A stretch of 64,000 nucleotides of DNA from Mytilus trossulus. Its lineage: Eukaryota; Mollusca; Bivalvia; Mytilida; Mytilidae. Under the pieces are notes generated by a model. The model searched no databases. It was given only the letters and a program-made list of their open reading frames with translations, and was not told the DNA's origin. Within the stretch, counting starts at the first letter, position 1. Each line of letters opens with the position of its first letter. Where the stretch lies: NCBI RefSeq assembly GCF_036588685.1, contig NC_086381.1, positions 46,623,431 through 46,687,430 on the forward strand, written 5' to 3'. This document shows, in pieces, positions 1 through 11,988 of this stretch. Both the position numbers and the translations under genes were made by a program.

Positions 1-189
1 GTTTTGAACTGTAGGTTCCAAAAGGTATATTCATTTCAAGTGAATATGAACTCAATATTTAATAGTCACTTATTTTTCTTTTTCTTTCTGTTACCATGAT
101 TGCTTTTTGTAAAAATGGCAAGTGCGTATACACGTTTGAGTTAAATTAAATTGCTAACTGCAGTTCCGTTGTCTCAACGCTTTAGTTAG

Positions 190-830
190 TAAGCTTACTC
201 TAATGAATAATTACCAATGAGTCTTTTGTAGACGAAACTTTTACTGCTTAAAAAAATGGTCTTGGCATCTTTGATGAGTTAGTGTTTTCATTTACACTCT
301 GTTGTTGGCGTTGTGAGATGGTATTTTTATTGAATCTTATAGTCATTTTCTTTTAATTTGTTTGTAATATATATATTGAACAGTTTTGACTGCTGGATCA
401 CAAAAATTGTCATATAAACATTTTATGTCTATTTGGCTCGTTTACCAAATTGTTTATAGAACAGCACTAAAACAACTCACATTCAAGTTGGGGTTTAAAA
501 GGCTTTCGGAAATGCCTACACCAAGTCAGGACTATGGACGTTGGTTTTCACTTCTCATCGTGAATTGATTGTTTAATTTTGTCATTTTCTTTTAGTGGTC
601 TTCCCCTTTAGGCATTTTCCTTGTAGTTTTTTTTGTTATACCTTTTTATATCACATCTCCTCAACTTTTAATTAATAAAATTGAGAATGTTTGGTCTTCA
701 ATGGTATTCAACTTCGTACTTTATTTGGCCTTTTTATCGTTTTTGGATTCGAGCATCACTGATGAGTCTTTTGTAGACGAAACGCGCGTCTGGCGTATAT
801 ATAAAATTTAGTCCTGGTATCTATGATCAG
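190..830 (+). repeat. Dispersed mussel-type repeat fragments at the left edge
   Basis: Two related fragments sit near 205-285 and 755-830, each with the core 'TCTTTTGTAGACGAAAC' followed by a 'TCCTGGTATCTATGAT'-like tail. Related copies occur at 19266-19345, 58690-58790 and, inverted, 40950-41045. I recognise the family as very common in Mytilus sequence (memory, not a search). Between them, 500-660 resembles another abundant family ('GGAAATGCCTACACCAAGTC'). No coding gene is supported here; the 60-codon ORF at 386-568 lies in repeat DNA. Confidence 0.55.
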
Positions 831-2264
831 TTTATTTGGTATTGATTTTCCTTATTATTAAAGCAGTATGGTTAATTGTAATTGTTAACGTTCTTAGTCA
901 ATTAGTCTCTAATCATTTTATAAACAGTTGACGTATTAGCAATCACACAATATATGTTTGTTCATATTTTCGCGTATTATAAATATATTCCAACAAAGTA
1001 AGTAGATTTGAATTACGACAGTTAACAAGAAGTTATTTTAACCCACTTATCATTCCACGGACTATATGTCCTTTGTCGGAAGACAATGCTTCAGACATAA
1101 TGTTCCACGTAAGATAGTGAACAGGAAAGCTTTTAAGACAAACAATCAAAAAGTTGTACTTATTAAATACAAAAAATAGTTTAAGATTCTATAAAATCAA
1201 TACAGAATACTATAACGTCATAGTGATATACCTGACTTCAGAGAACTATTTTGACGACGTGTTTTTGGAATTCTAAGCGCAACATAAACAAAATCATTCT
1301 TTGTTCGACTAACCGTCAAAGCTTAAGGGCTAAAATATGATATGTTGGGTTTACGTCAGAGAGATCAAACTCGACGACAGCATTGTCGTTACAATACGGA
1401 CTTCTTCCATCGACAGGTTTATGATTTTGATATATGCATCAGACTATATTTTTTTTTACTGGCTTTTCATGTTTGAAATAAAATAATAAATGACAATAAA
1501 AAAAATATTCAAAGAAAGACAATAAGATGGCCAACTGATAAATAGAATTTATAAGAGACTAAGATAGAAAATGTAGAAGTGCAAACAATATTTCAGATCT
1601 TATTTTCACACGTATTTGATTCATGTGCTTTAAAATGATGGCCACATCTGTTTCATTATTGACATTTTAAATCTGCTTTTAAATATCAGAATCGGAGATA
1701 TTATACGAGAGCAAAATAGAGCAGAATCGCGACTTCGACAAATGAGACTTATCTTACTTATCTATGAATCATACAATGTAAAAATGAAGAGACAAGTTGT
1801 GATTCTGTTTTTAAGCCATTTAGAGGCATGATTGAAATTAATAACTACCAAATCTTTTCTTCCTGTTTGAAAAACAGACATCCTTTTAAATTGAAATGCT
1901 AGATCTTTATTTGAATGATGAATATGAATATGGTATACACTTCAATTGAATTATCATAAACAATTACTCCTTCATTCGTATCAATAGAGTTCCTCTAACA
2001 TAACCAATTAAATGCAATTGCTATAGAAGCGTTTTTATCCAAATATTTACAAAAACAACCATTAAAAGTAACAAATTAAGTGTTGCCGGGTTTGTAGGAT
2101 TGTTTGTTTGATTGAGTATCATTAAAAGAAGGTATAATGAATTTGCCGTATCGTTTTGAAATGCATTATTTCATGCACTGTTTAGGGAATTTTAAGTCCA
2201 GGAACTTTGGAGGCACTCCTATATATCTACTTTATATCAGAGTCAAAGTATTAACAGTTTTACC

Positions 2265-2457
2265 CTTCCGGAGCACCTGAGATCACCCCTAGTTTTGGGT
2301 GGTGTTCGTGTTGTTTATTCTTTAGTTTTCTATGTTGTGTCATGTGTACTATTGTTTTTCTGTTTGTCTTTTTCATTTTTAGCCATGGCGTTGTCAGTTT
2401 GTTTTAGATTTACGAGTTTGACTGTCCCTTTGGTATCTTTGGTCCCTCTTTTAACAA
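2265..2457 (+). repeat. Dispersed repeat 'ATGTTGTGTCATGTGTAC' family
   Basis: The stretch reads 'TTCCGGAGCACCTGAG ... AGCCATGGCGTTGTCAG ... GACTGTCCCTTTGGTATCTT'. Close relatives lie at 37670-37835 (plus), 43627-43812 (minus) and 48815-48895 (plus, partial). At 37.7 kb it directly follows reverse-transcriptase debris, which suggests it is the 3' tail of a retroelement. The 62- and 73-codon ORFs across it are not genes. Confidence 0.6.
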
Positions 2458-3090
2458 ATAAATGGTATTACGTAGTTTTTTAATTATGTTAACACAGCTC
2501 AGTATTAAATGGTCCTATTTCAAGTTGATTAGAAGTATGAATATCTTGTACAATAGAAAGACCCGAACCTTAATATATTATGTCAAAGTGTTTTGTTATT
2601 TTTATTTTATAATATGTCACCATTACTTTTTTAGTGTAAATATGCTAATAAAAAATTTAGGACTTTTTCAATATTTTCCTTGAAACAAATATTTGAAAAC
2701 CCTTACTTAAAGGAACACGCATTTTCATTTTGTCCTGTTAACGCCCTCTGTTGTGCCTCTCGTATTTATATGTACAAATATTTCCTGGTGCTCTAATGAT
2801 AACCTTAATCCATCTAAACGTCATTAATTATTTCGAAGAAATATCATGTGATTTGTCAACTACCATTCCTCATTTTGTTATGATAGAATTTACGCAATGT
2901 GTTAAAATAAAACTAGTTAACTCTGCAATGAAAAAATACGATATACTGGTTAGTGTACGGCTAATTGAAAAATACCGTAAACACACTTTAAAGAGATGGT
3001 AAAAGGCCGTGTAGATATGCTTACATTCCAGATAATTTGAATGTTTAACAGTTGACGCTAAATGTAGATTCACTTTACACCTCCATCATG

Positions 3091-3542
3091 GTACACTATC
3101 AGTCTTGTTTTTTTTTGCCTTAATCACACATTTCGATTAATTGATTGATTGGTGATTTCAAATTTGAAGACTAATTGATATATCGGATTTTTTTTAGTAG
3201 TCTAAAAGATAACATTTCACTATTCTATCTTATAGGAGTCTAATGACTATGTTGACAAATTGATTCAAATAAACACAAATACTTGTCATTCGTTAAAACA
3301 ATTGGAATAATGCAATAAATCACTTAATAAACAAATAAACAGTCTTATATATATTGTGATTAAGGCAAAAAAAAACAAACAAGACTGATAGTGTATAATA
3401 CATATCAATATATGTAATACTGTTTATTTGTATAAGTGATTTATTGCATTATTCATATTGTTTTCACAAATGACAAGTTTTTGTGTTTATAAGAATCAAT
3501 TTGTCAACTTAGCCATTAAGACTCCTATAAGAGAAAATAGTG
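3091..3542. repeat. Local inverted duplication inside U1
   Basis: A segment X (3091-3127, 'TACACTATCAGTCTTG...') reappears reverse-complemented at 3355-3395. A segment Y (3217-3345, containing 'AATGCAATAAATCACTTA') appears reverse-complemented at 3415-3542. In U2, U3 and U4 only one X followed by one reverse-complemented Y is present. U1 has therefore gained an inverted copy of the X-to-Y interval. Confidence 0.75.
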
Positions 3543-3856
3543 AAATGTTATCATTTATACTAGTACAAACAAAAAACGAAAAATACTAGAAAGTTTCCTT
3601 AAGCATATCATAAAACATATTTTTTCATATCTTATGTCAAAATTCTATCTCATGGAATTCTTTAAGTCACAAAACTATAACCTAACTTTTGACATGTATA
3701 ATTAACAAATACATTCCTAGAAGGTATTTTTACGTAATCAAAAGCTCGAACACATTTAACGATTATAAAACGACTGTCGTTTCCTGATTTGGCACAGGAA
3801 TTTCTCAGTGTAAAAAATGACTACTAATTTTATGTCTTAGCAGTAATCAAACTTAC

Positions 3857-3910
3857 AAAACAGCAGATACATAGGCTGAGCAAAGACAAAAATAAGCTTA
3901 AACTTTTCAT
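3857..3910 (-). CDS. Putative signal-peptide exon (copy 1)
   Basis: Reading the minus strand from the ATG at 3910, 18 codons encode a Lys-positive start, a run rich in Leu, Ser and Phe, and a Cys-rich end (MKSLSLFLSLLSLCICCF). The next bases are a consensus 5' splice donor, GTAAGT (3856-3851), giving a phase-0 exon end. This is what a first coding exon of a secreted protein looks like. The same stretch exists in U2, U3 and U4 but there the ATG is changed (ATT, GTG, ATT), so only this copy could start translation here. I could not identify the following exons. A reading frame with a 'SPYCND' stretch near 1395-1330 (minus) is a weak candidate for the 3' part. Chance cannot be excluded for so short a stretch. 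Confidence 0.3.
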
Positions 3911-4255
3911 CAGTGACTTTTAATGTCCTTGTTTTAAAAATAGACGCAAGGATGAACATCCGTTTAAAACTTCATACCTTCTTGAGTTATCAACATATAT
4001 TAATCTAATTGTGTTTCCGATGAAAGATAACATAACAGAAAGGATGAGACAAACATTATATTCAAATTGAATTTTCAGGAATTTGGTAAATAAAATGTTA
4101 TTAATTTAACCTTCATTCAACTTTTATAGTTTGTTTGTATTTGTAAAATATAGAACTAAACACACAAACCAGAAATCCTCATCAACGGAACATGAGTTCA
4201 AAACAATTTTTTTTAAGAAGCTGCCTTTTTTATTAATTGTAAAAATAACAGCATT

Positions 4256-4480
4256 TGATGCGACTGTCATAAAAGTGAGAGGTAAAGTGCTATAAACCCA
4301 TGTTTAATCAACCGTTTTCTACATTTGAAAATGCCTGTAACCAGTCAGCAATATGACAGTTGTGGTCCGTTCGGTTGATAAGTTTTATCCCTTGATTTTG
4401 CCATTTGACTAGGAACATTCCGTCTTGGATTTTCCTTGGAGTTTAGTATTTTTGTGATTTTACTTTTTTCATTACCGACT
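4256..4480 (+). repeat. Dispersed repeat 'GACTGTCATA...GTGAGAGG' family
   Basis: This stretch starts with 'GCGACTGTCATAAAAGTGAG', continues through 'AATGCCTGTAACCAGTCAG' and ends 'GTATTTTTGTGATTTTACTT'. The first part recurs at 13415-13490 and 50495-50570. The second part recurs, inverted, near 19610-19705 and 59040-59140. It is familiar from Mytilus sequence and is not a gene. Confidence 0.55.
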
Positions 4481-7212
4481 AAACGGAATTGGGTTTTTTC
4501 ATTGTTAGAGACAGTATTGTAATCTGAATTTGATCAAAACTAGTTCATCTGAACTTTGTCGTGAAGTTTTTAACTGGCAATCATAACATACCTTTCTAAT
4601 CACACGAAAAAAATACCAGTCCATACAACCGATTTATTAAATACTGTTATTATAATGGTATACTACCTATGATGATGAGAAAACCACAGACCCAAATTTC
4701 AATTTTTTGATAGCCTGCGATATTTGATGGATGTCCGAATAAATGTAATAATAACACATACATAACTCTTTCTAACAGCAAATAACACAGATGTCGTAAT
4801 TCTATGTTTCTATACATTATAACAGAACATTCTCTCTCTTTTAAATCTTAACTATCTAAAAAATATTTCCCTCAAAGATAGTCAATGCCGTCCAGGGAAA
4901 ACCATATTGTTCAGTGGGAACCTGTATTCGACAACAATGGACAAACCTATCACAGAAAAATTAAGTCGGACCTCGCCTACTATAACGAGAGATTTTAGAT
5001 TAAATAAGATAATTACTTCAGTTGTATATACATATGACGCCCGTCAAGCAAAAATCACCCTTATCGCATTTGACGTCGTTATCGGTAGTCAACGCTAGAA
5101 TGTAACGTAGAAACAAACGATAAATTGCACGTTGAAATTGAGATATTTTTTTTCTAAACATAGCGTTATCCATGTGAACTGAACAGTATATTCTTAAATT
5201 AATACATTTAAATACTTCTGTAAAATAATGCCGTATTTATGATTTAAAAATTTTATTTTGTGATAAATTTCTATTAAAACTTTTCAAATGCTTGTTTTGA
5301 CACGCTACATATTCTTACTGTCTTGAGAGGAAAATTTTCGTCGCATTACAAGGATTTCTATAATTTGGTTTCAGGGCTAATATCATTCAGTTATATCGTG
5401 CGATGGTTTTTCAGATTCATCAACCAACCACTTCCTGTTTACCGAAATATTTCGGCGGGGGTATCATCAGTAAGCAGTAACTCAAAAGTTTCACTTGCTT
5501 TAAATGCTTTAAAGTTTACTTAAATCCTACTACAATCGCCAAAATCGGCTTTAGAGGTCCCGGCCACTCATCTTCTAAGTGGAAAGGGGATGGAATTAGC
5601 TCGGCTCATACGGCACAAAAAGTATAATAAACCTACAATTCGATTCTTTGGCTAGGATGTTGTCTTTTTGACAGATTCTGCATTAATTTTCCTTTCTCAA
5701 TTTTATTCAGTTTTATCGTAATCATTGTTTTACATTTTCTAAAAGTGAACAAAATATAGGTGTTCTGCTTCCATTCGAGAAAAAAATCTTTTAATATTTT
5801 ATTCTTGAATGGTCTGTGTGGTAGGCCATGAAGAAACAAAAAAACAAAGAAAGGAAGAAAAAACAACGAAAATAAAAGATGCTAGATGCTTGAGCTTATT
5901 CGAAAAATGATTAACAATTTTGGATGCATACACGATATTGCTTAAGCTGCATTATGGTTAATCATTGTTACAATGTTGTCAAATATATGTATACTATTTA
6001 ATGGTAGCAGTTCAATTTCATTTGTCTTGATTGTGAATAAAACGAGATGCGGGATATTGTTTGACTTAAATTGAGTTGTTAACTTTATTGAAATAAATAT
6101 GCAACTCCAGTACGAAAGGTTATACAACGACGAGAAGACAATTTTTAAATTGATGTTTTTGACTTAATGATCAGAAGTCATTGACTGTATTACCCATCGT
6201 GTAAATCTCTTAATTCGCGGATAGATAAGGTTAACAATCTGATAATAAACTTTCAATGGAATTTTCAAACGCCATGTAAAAATCAGAAACAGAAACAAAT
6301 GCAATTTTGCAATGTTGCGTCAATTTTCAAAAAAGATGATGCTGGATATATTACAATGATCTGTAAACATGAAGCAAGGACTTATTGAGGCAGCACAAGC
6401 TGAAAAAAAACACCATATAATTAGATCACATCAAATAATCTTGTTGTTCTTCATATTTTTTTCAATCTTGAAATGTCATACTTTAGATGTTAAAAAACGA
6501 TCTATTTTACTTTTGCATGATATTGAAATTTTCAAGTTCACTTCGATCGATATCCAGCGAAACTTATTATAATTATAGTAATACATAAAAATAGTTAATA
6601 TTTATTACGAAGACGGACAGATTGAAATTTCGCACTCGAGATATATTTTTAATGTTATTTAATAAAGTTTTTAAATGTTATTTTTCGTTTAAATCACTTT
6701 TAGTGTAACGTTCGTTATAGTTTGTTTTGTAAACATTTACATGCGTAGATATTTATTGCAAGAAATATATCTGAAATGGACGAAATTGCACACGCAGCTG
6801 CAGTTCTCATTTAACGATAACATTGAAGATAATACATGTAGAAATGAACTATCCAAAGAAGGCAAAGATACGTACTTATTGGGTAAATTAAAATAAAAAG
6901 GCGTAGATAAATCCCGTTCTAGATACGGAGAGCGAAATAGTATTCGAGAGTCCCGTTTAAAATCTTTGATTAAACACATCAATAGTAATAGAAATACAAA
7001 GAAAATATCAAAATTTTAATAGACGTTTGAGGGAATTTTCAAATATGGCACAATATTTGAAAAAATAGGCTAGTCTGCATGGTTTACCACAAACAGTACC
7101 TCATAAAAAGACATGACTCTGAACCTTAGATTGTGTTATCTTCTTGTGAATCAAAACAGTCGGTTTTTGACACATATGTACCAGCATTTCAGACAAATGG
7201 CACTGGATGTAG

Positions 7213-7340
7213 ATATAAGAAGATGAGCATGAGCATGAGTGTCAATGAAACAACTCACCATCCCTGTCATAATTTAAAAAGGTAAACCCTTATAGGTCAA
7301 TGTACGGTCTTCAACACGGAGCATTTATAGACTAGATATG
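7213..7340 (+). repeat. Dispersed repeat, 'GTACGGCCTTCAACA' family
   Basis: The core is 'GAGTGTCAATGAAACAACTC ... CCCTTATAGGTCAATGTACGGTCTTCAACACGGAGC'-like. Family members in this window include 16685-16860, 28655-28835 (inverted), 38360-38560, 43862-43955, 53645-53840 and 56163-56345. This is one of the commonest short repeats I know from Mytilus. It has no clear tRNA head, so calling it a SINE would be a guess. Confidence 0.65.
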
Positions 7341-7543
7341 TCCACTGAACAGAATGAACAAATGTCTGGTCGCCTTGCTGTCCGCACATAATGTTTGCAT
7401 CTATATATTCTTATGTCGTAGATCTGACTCTTATACTAGCATAATAGTCGCATGTCCTACGTATATGCCTTCAACATTGAGATAAGACATACCGTATTGT
7501 CGGCTATAAAAGACACCGATATGAAAAATCGGAAACAATTCAA

Positions 7544-7797
7544 TTAATTACAGCCGATTCCATTGAGTGTGTAGGCAAGGGTAATAACTTTGGTTAGCTA
7601 AGGTATACGACAATCCCTTCGGAGTAGCCTGGTCTTATAACAGACAGATAGATTGGTTATCTGACGGTTGAATTTACGTTTAAAGGAGTGTAGTTCACCT
7701 GAACTAAAAATGACTTCACGGTTAAGCTAGTCGCGAATCAAGCTAACCAAAGATATTACCTTTGCCTTCACACTCAATAGAATCGGCTGTAAATTAA
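7544..7797. mobile_element. 254-bp MITE with ~55-bp terminal inverted repeats
   Basis: The left arm 'TTAATTACAGCCGATTCCAT...' (7544-7599) is the reverse complement of the right arm ending '...ATAGAATCGGCTGTAAATTAA' (about 7741-7797), with a few mismatches. Inside both arms lies the motif 'CTTTGGTTAGCT' or its complement. There is no ORF. It has the size and structure of a miniature inverted-repeat element, nested in the 4.1-kb TIR element. Confidence 0.75.
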
Positions 7798-9838
7798 TAC
7801 CAGTATTAAACGCCCTATTGGCAAAATACATTCCACTCCTTTAGATTAAATGTTCAAAACACTGACCTTCCACGACAAATTCCCACATTGAGCTCCTTTA
7901 ATCTATATTTCATTTCTAATTTTTAATATTGTCAATTTGATTTTGAATGGACAAAGTGTTTTAACTGGCAATATGAATTGATTCAATCTGAACCTGAGAA
8001 AGTTCAAATAAGAGTAAAAATGAGTCAAGTTGATCCTTAATATCAAATAAATATAAACAAACACCACGCGTGCAATCATAAATTATAAACAGAAAACTCA
8101 GATGACCATGTCTTAAAATCAAACGAGTGATACAATATATAACACAGAAATTTAAAGTTTGAGCAACACGAACCCCATGAAAAACAGATAGTGTCCTGTA
8201 AGAATCAGGAGTTCACACTGCAGTGTTGGTTTTTTTTTTATACATTTTAGATAACACTGAAATTTCTACCAAAATAAAAAGAATTCTTTTATATTTGAAA
8301 TCCAACAAATGAAAGTCTTTATTCAACGGTTCTGTTATTGTAGAGGAAAAAAATCGGTATATGACTGACTATCTTGCTATGTGTGTGCTACATGTAACTT
8401 GACAATATTAGAAACAAATAAGCCTTTGTTCATATTAAACGTTTGGTAGATTTTGTCAAGCTAAAAAAAATATTGACGATCAAACTGTGATACTGTATCG
8501 CATGTTACAGAATTCTTCCAAAAATCATCATCAATAAGTTAAGTCGGTTAACATTGTAAGCAAGAGGACGATGAAACTACTTAGAAAATGGATAGATTAG
8601 AAACCAATCTTATCTGTTTATTTAACCTATTCTATTGGATCAGAAAGTACCATTATTTCATCATTGCTTATGATAAATCAGAAATTAATTTTGCCAAAAA
8701 AAAATGCACAAATTAAAAGAAATAGATACTCTGCACCGTCCTTGACAATAAGTTGGCTCGTCCTGTAGATATTCATGCAGCCAGAACTGCACGTGTTAGG
8801 TAGGAACATCTATGCATGTATAAAAAAAACCATCCAAATGCTAGGAAGGGATATCAGGTTACATTTTGTCAAGCACCAGGAGAAGAGTAAAGTAGTAAAT
8901 TGCAGCAAACTTAAATCGACGTCAAAGTGTATGATTTCAACGTTACGTTGAATTTTACGTTAGAACACATTTCATGTGTTACCAAAATTGAAATTTCTAA
9001 ACTAATTTTTCACCGATTGTTTTCAAATTTTTTACATTGTGTTGGCATAAGTATTTTCTGTTTAATTAATTAAAAATCTGATAATTCATAATTTTTGCCA
9101 TAAGGGTCGTTTTTGCTTGTCGGGCGTCATATATATTTAAGTTTTAAGTCATGACCGAACGAAACGACGGTTAGAATATGATCAACTAATCAACCATTCC
9201 TACATACACGACATACCAGGATGACATACCAGGATCTAAATCCACTGAATGGTCCATTACACATGACGTTAATACAATATTTGCTCGCTTTTTATCGAAC
9301 ATTTCAATAACATGAATAATCAGATTTGTTGAATAACATCAGGTAAGGCAGATATTGAATTTCGAATATTTAAACAGAAAAAAGTATGGTAAGCTTGAAT
9401 GTAGTTAATTGAGGATCAATCATGATCTTGGTACAAAAATCAACAACATGTGTGTTGCGTTAGTATAAATAGCTGAACTATAAAAACAGAAAAAAATATT
9501 GGTCCATGTCTTTGTTTTTGAGATATAAATAATTGAAACTTTTGCAGGAAATGATTCTCTCTGCAGTTTTTTAAAATGCATCTAACTTTGGAACCTATTT
9601 TCTCTTAAAAACTATGAAAAATAAGAAGTATTCCATAAGATGTTCAAGAAAGACTTTGGATACTATATGTAATAGAAAAAATGAAAAGAAAATGTAGGAG
9701 TTAACGTGCAAAAAAAATATTGGCACTACATAGATAACACCGAGGTTTCCAAATGTTTGACAAAAAGTAAAAAACAAGAGTAGCAAACTTCCTGAAAGAC
9801 ATCATTTTGGTTTAATTTCTAATCCGTACACTAGAAAT

Positions 9839-10164
9839 TCAATGTTTAACCTTTGAATTCATCCCTTCAATAATGATTTCTGCAATTCGAGATATTTGAT
9901 ATGGTTCATCATTTGAACTACACAACAAGACGACAGTACCTTCACCTAATAAATTTCTTCTCCCTACAGAGATTTCAAATTCTTTTTCGATTCCTCTTTT
10001 TCCAAATTTTCTTACTATACTGAATGACCAACAGCATTTTGGTGTCTTTTTCGGAATATCTTCTAATATAAAACCACGTGTCGTAATGCACAGTCTGTAT
10101 TGCCCATTTAATCCAAATTTCAAGGCATCATTCGCTGGTTTCACAGTGACAATGAAACAAGAAT
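9839..10164 (-). CDS. IRS/DOK-type PTB domain exon (copy 1)
   Basis: This is the terminal exon of a minus-strand gene. A strong 3' splice acceptor (pyrimidine-rich, ending TTTCAG at 10165) precedes it, and the exon starts in phase 1. The roughly 108-residue product has the layout of an IRS-type PTB domain, the phosphotyrosine-peptide binder of DOK and IRS docking proteins. It shows FIVTV, then GLNGQYRLCI, a core Trp (CCWSF), VRKFG, FEISVGRRN with the GRR turn, GEGTVVLLC, and a final amphipathic helix starting at EPYQISRIAEI. It lies about 1.8 kb downstream of the B-box exon on the same strand, and the phases match, so both probably belong to one gene. A one-base insertion near 9846 relative to copy 2 ends this copy with KVKH-stop, about 12 residues early. 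The TTG giving an apparent upstream start is intronic. Alternative: an independent DOK-like gene fragment. Confidence 0.75.
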
Positions 10165-10679
10165 CTGAAATGAAAAACAAATAATCTTCAGTGCATTCCT
10201 ATGAGAAAAAAACGTCCTTTGAAATTAATAATCGTTATTATAATGCAACAGAGTGATTTTTTTAATATTTTGTATAAATTAAAAATCATCTATTTAAGGT
10301 AGCATTACACTCTAACAATGATTTTTTGAAGGTATTTCATATAACAAAATTTTGAAGTAAGTACAGTATTATTCGACACATTTTGTTAAAATCCAAAAGT
10401 CATTATTATATCACAACAAGTAGTAAATTGATATTGTTCTTATGTAAATAAAAGCACATGGAAATTAATCTAAATATATAGGCATTTTAGATTGGCAAAT
10501 AAACAATCATCTGTTGATACATGGGTCCAACTTTTAATCACTAGCCACAAGAAAGATATTGTGGTCTTATCTTATTGTATTGCAAACAAGAATGTGTCCC
10601 AAGCACACGGATGCCCCCTCGCCCTATCATTTTCTATGTTCAGTGGACTGTTTAAAAGGGGAAATTCAGTTTGGCATTA

Positions 10680-11240
10680 AAACTAGAAAGATTATATCGT
10701 AGGGAAAATGTGTTCTCAATTCGAATTGATTGGACTTCAACTTTATAAAAAACTACCTTGACCAAAAACTTATACTTATCCGGACGAACAAACGAGTGGA
10801 CGCACCGACCAGAAAACATAATGCCCCTCTACTATTGTAGGTGTTTAATTTGTATAAAATGGAGCAAACAGTGAAAAGAAAAAGAAACAAAAGGGAATAA
10901 AATCTACCAAAACGAAAGACAAGATAGAGTGCACACGCTGAAAGGTCTCACTTTCTTTACAAACCATAGATGTTTTGTTGATAGTCCTAAAACCTATCAC
11001 ATAGACTTAACATCAGGTCAAGGACAATGCCCATTTGTCCGACAGAAACTTCGTAAAATAAGTCATATATATACAAAGTTGGAAGCATCGAGGTCTTTCA
11101 TCTTCTAAAATATAAAGCTTTAATAAAGTGAACTACATGTAAAGCTGCCATCGCCATAGACGCCTCCGCCGCCGCCTTCGAATCACCATTCCTATGTCGA
11201 GCTTTTTGCGACAAAAACTATGGATAAGAGTGTGAAAGTA
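10680..11240. repeat. Dispersed bivalve repeat in the C1 intron flank
   Basis: The text includes 'GAGTGGACGCACCGACC', 'CATAATGCCCCTCTACTA', then 'TACAAAGTTGGAAGCATCGA' and 'TATGTCGAGCTTTTTGCGAC'. It is shared with C2 at about 46.75-47.46 kb and belongs to a family I recognise as abundant in bivalves. The part at 11150-11180 is a short GCC-rich stretch. No gene is seen. Confidence 0.5.
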
Positions 11241-11290
11241 TCTTTTAAAGCCTGTACAAATTCTCCTCTTATTAACCAATTTTAAGTTTA

Positions 11291-11582
11291 TTTAGGTGGT
11301 ACCCAACACTTTCCCTAAAATTAATTTGGCTAGTTTAATTTTCATAAAATTTTGACGAAGTATTTACTTTGACCCTTTAACCAAAATATATAAATTTTTT
11401 TTTTTTTTTTTAACCAACCATATTATCAGAAAAAATACACTGGTTATAAAGCAGTTTGACAAACACCAATTTTGAGCATTGAGAAGCTTAATGTTCCCAC
11501 AACATTCTTACAACACAACGTAATTAAAACGTTTAGCTGATTTTACAGAGTTATCTCCCTGTAGTGTTGGGTACCAACTAAA
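11291..11582. mobile_element. 292-bp MITE, present in C1 and absent from C2
   Basis: The left terminus 'TTTAGGTGGTACCCAACACT' and the right terminus, reverse-complemented 'TTTAGTTGGTACCCAACACT', are inverted repeats differing at one base. In C2 the flanks are joined directly ('TTTTAAGGTTATTAATATGT' near 47,534), giving an empty site. The interior is AT-rich, with a T-run, and holds no ORF. It lies within the intron between the B-box and PTB exons (10165-10988... region of the 1.8-kb intron). Confidence 0.8.
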
Positions 11583-11988
11583 TATGTGAAATTGTTTTTA
11601 AAAGTGTATATTATTAAAAATCATATGGGAAGTCTATCTTTTAGGAAGGGAATGGTCTAGATTTTTTATGAACATGCATTTGAATGCACAATTTTAATGT
11701 TTTATTTAATTTCAGTCATAGTATATTTCTTTTGAAAATACAAATGAAAATTATTCTTTATAGTAAAAATGTAAAATATTGATTTATATGCCGAATTCCA
11801 AGTAATTGTTGGGATGTGTACACTTAATGCAAAACATAAGCATAAGAACACCAAAGACACAAAGTGTGTGGTTCTATTGATAAAGTAATGGTGTCAGAAC
11901 ACTCCGAGGGTGTTTTCAGTGAAATTTTGATATCTTTGTTTCATATTTTTTTTTTAAATTATAAAAACTCAATAATGTTTCAACAAAC

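Larger units (their letters stand above)
1000..5034. repeat. Duplicated block U1
   Basis: Four colinear copies of this block exist. Landmarks shared in the same order are 'GTCATAGTGA' (1217, 15386, 40026, 52507), 'TTGCCGTATCGTTTTGAAAT' (2142, about 17495, about 57030; degenerate at 41180 in U3), 'CCTCCATCATGGT' (3080, 18298, 42810, 57840), a 'TTGGCACAGG' stretch (3788, 19676, 44232, 59116) and 'CCTGTATYCGACRACAATG' near the end. U1 resembles U3 more than U2 by indel pattern, for example the length of the signal-peptide-like exon. Most of the block looks non-coding. It ends where a 4.1-kb TIR element begins. Confidence 0.75.
5035..9129. mobile_element. 4.1-kb element with 30-bp terminal inverted repeats between U1 and C1
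   Basis: The left end 'TGACGCCCGTCAAGCAAAAA' (5035) and the right end, reverse-complemented 'TGACGCCCGACAAGCAAAAA' (9129), are matching inverted repeats (27 of 30 bases by eye). The flanks are TA-rich ('TATACATA' and 'TATATATT'), so any target-site duplication is imperfect. The duplicate junction U3-C2 near 45.25-45.29 kb lacks this sequence, which supports insertion. No transposase is visible: the interior holds only short ORFs, a SINE-like repeat (about 7213-7340) and a MITE (7544-7797). It is therefore a non-autonomous or decayed element. Its superfamily is not identified. Confidence 0.6.
10165..11988 (-). other. Inferred intron joining the B-box exon to the PTB exon (copy 1)
   Basis: The donor is at 11988 (G|GTTTGT, a weak but legal donor) and the acceptor at 10165 (TTTCAG). 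Splicing joins a phase-1 exon end (GAA G) to a phase-1 start (AT TCT), making GAT and keeping the PTB frame open. The same donor and acceptor are present in copy 2, and the donor motif is also in the third B-box copy. The intron holds a MITE and a dispersed repeat. It is not proven by transcripts. Confidence 0.55.
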
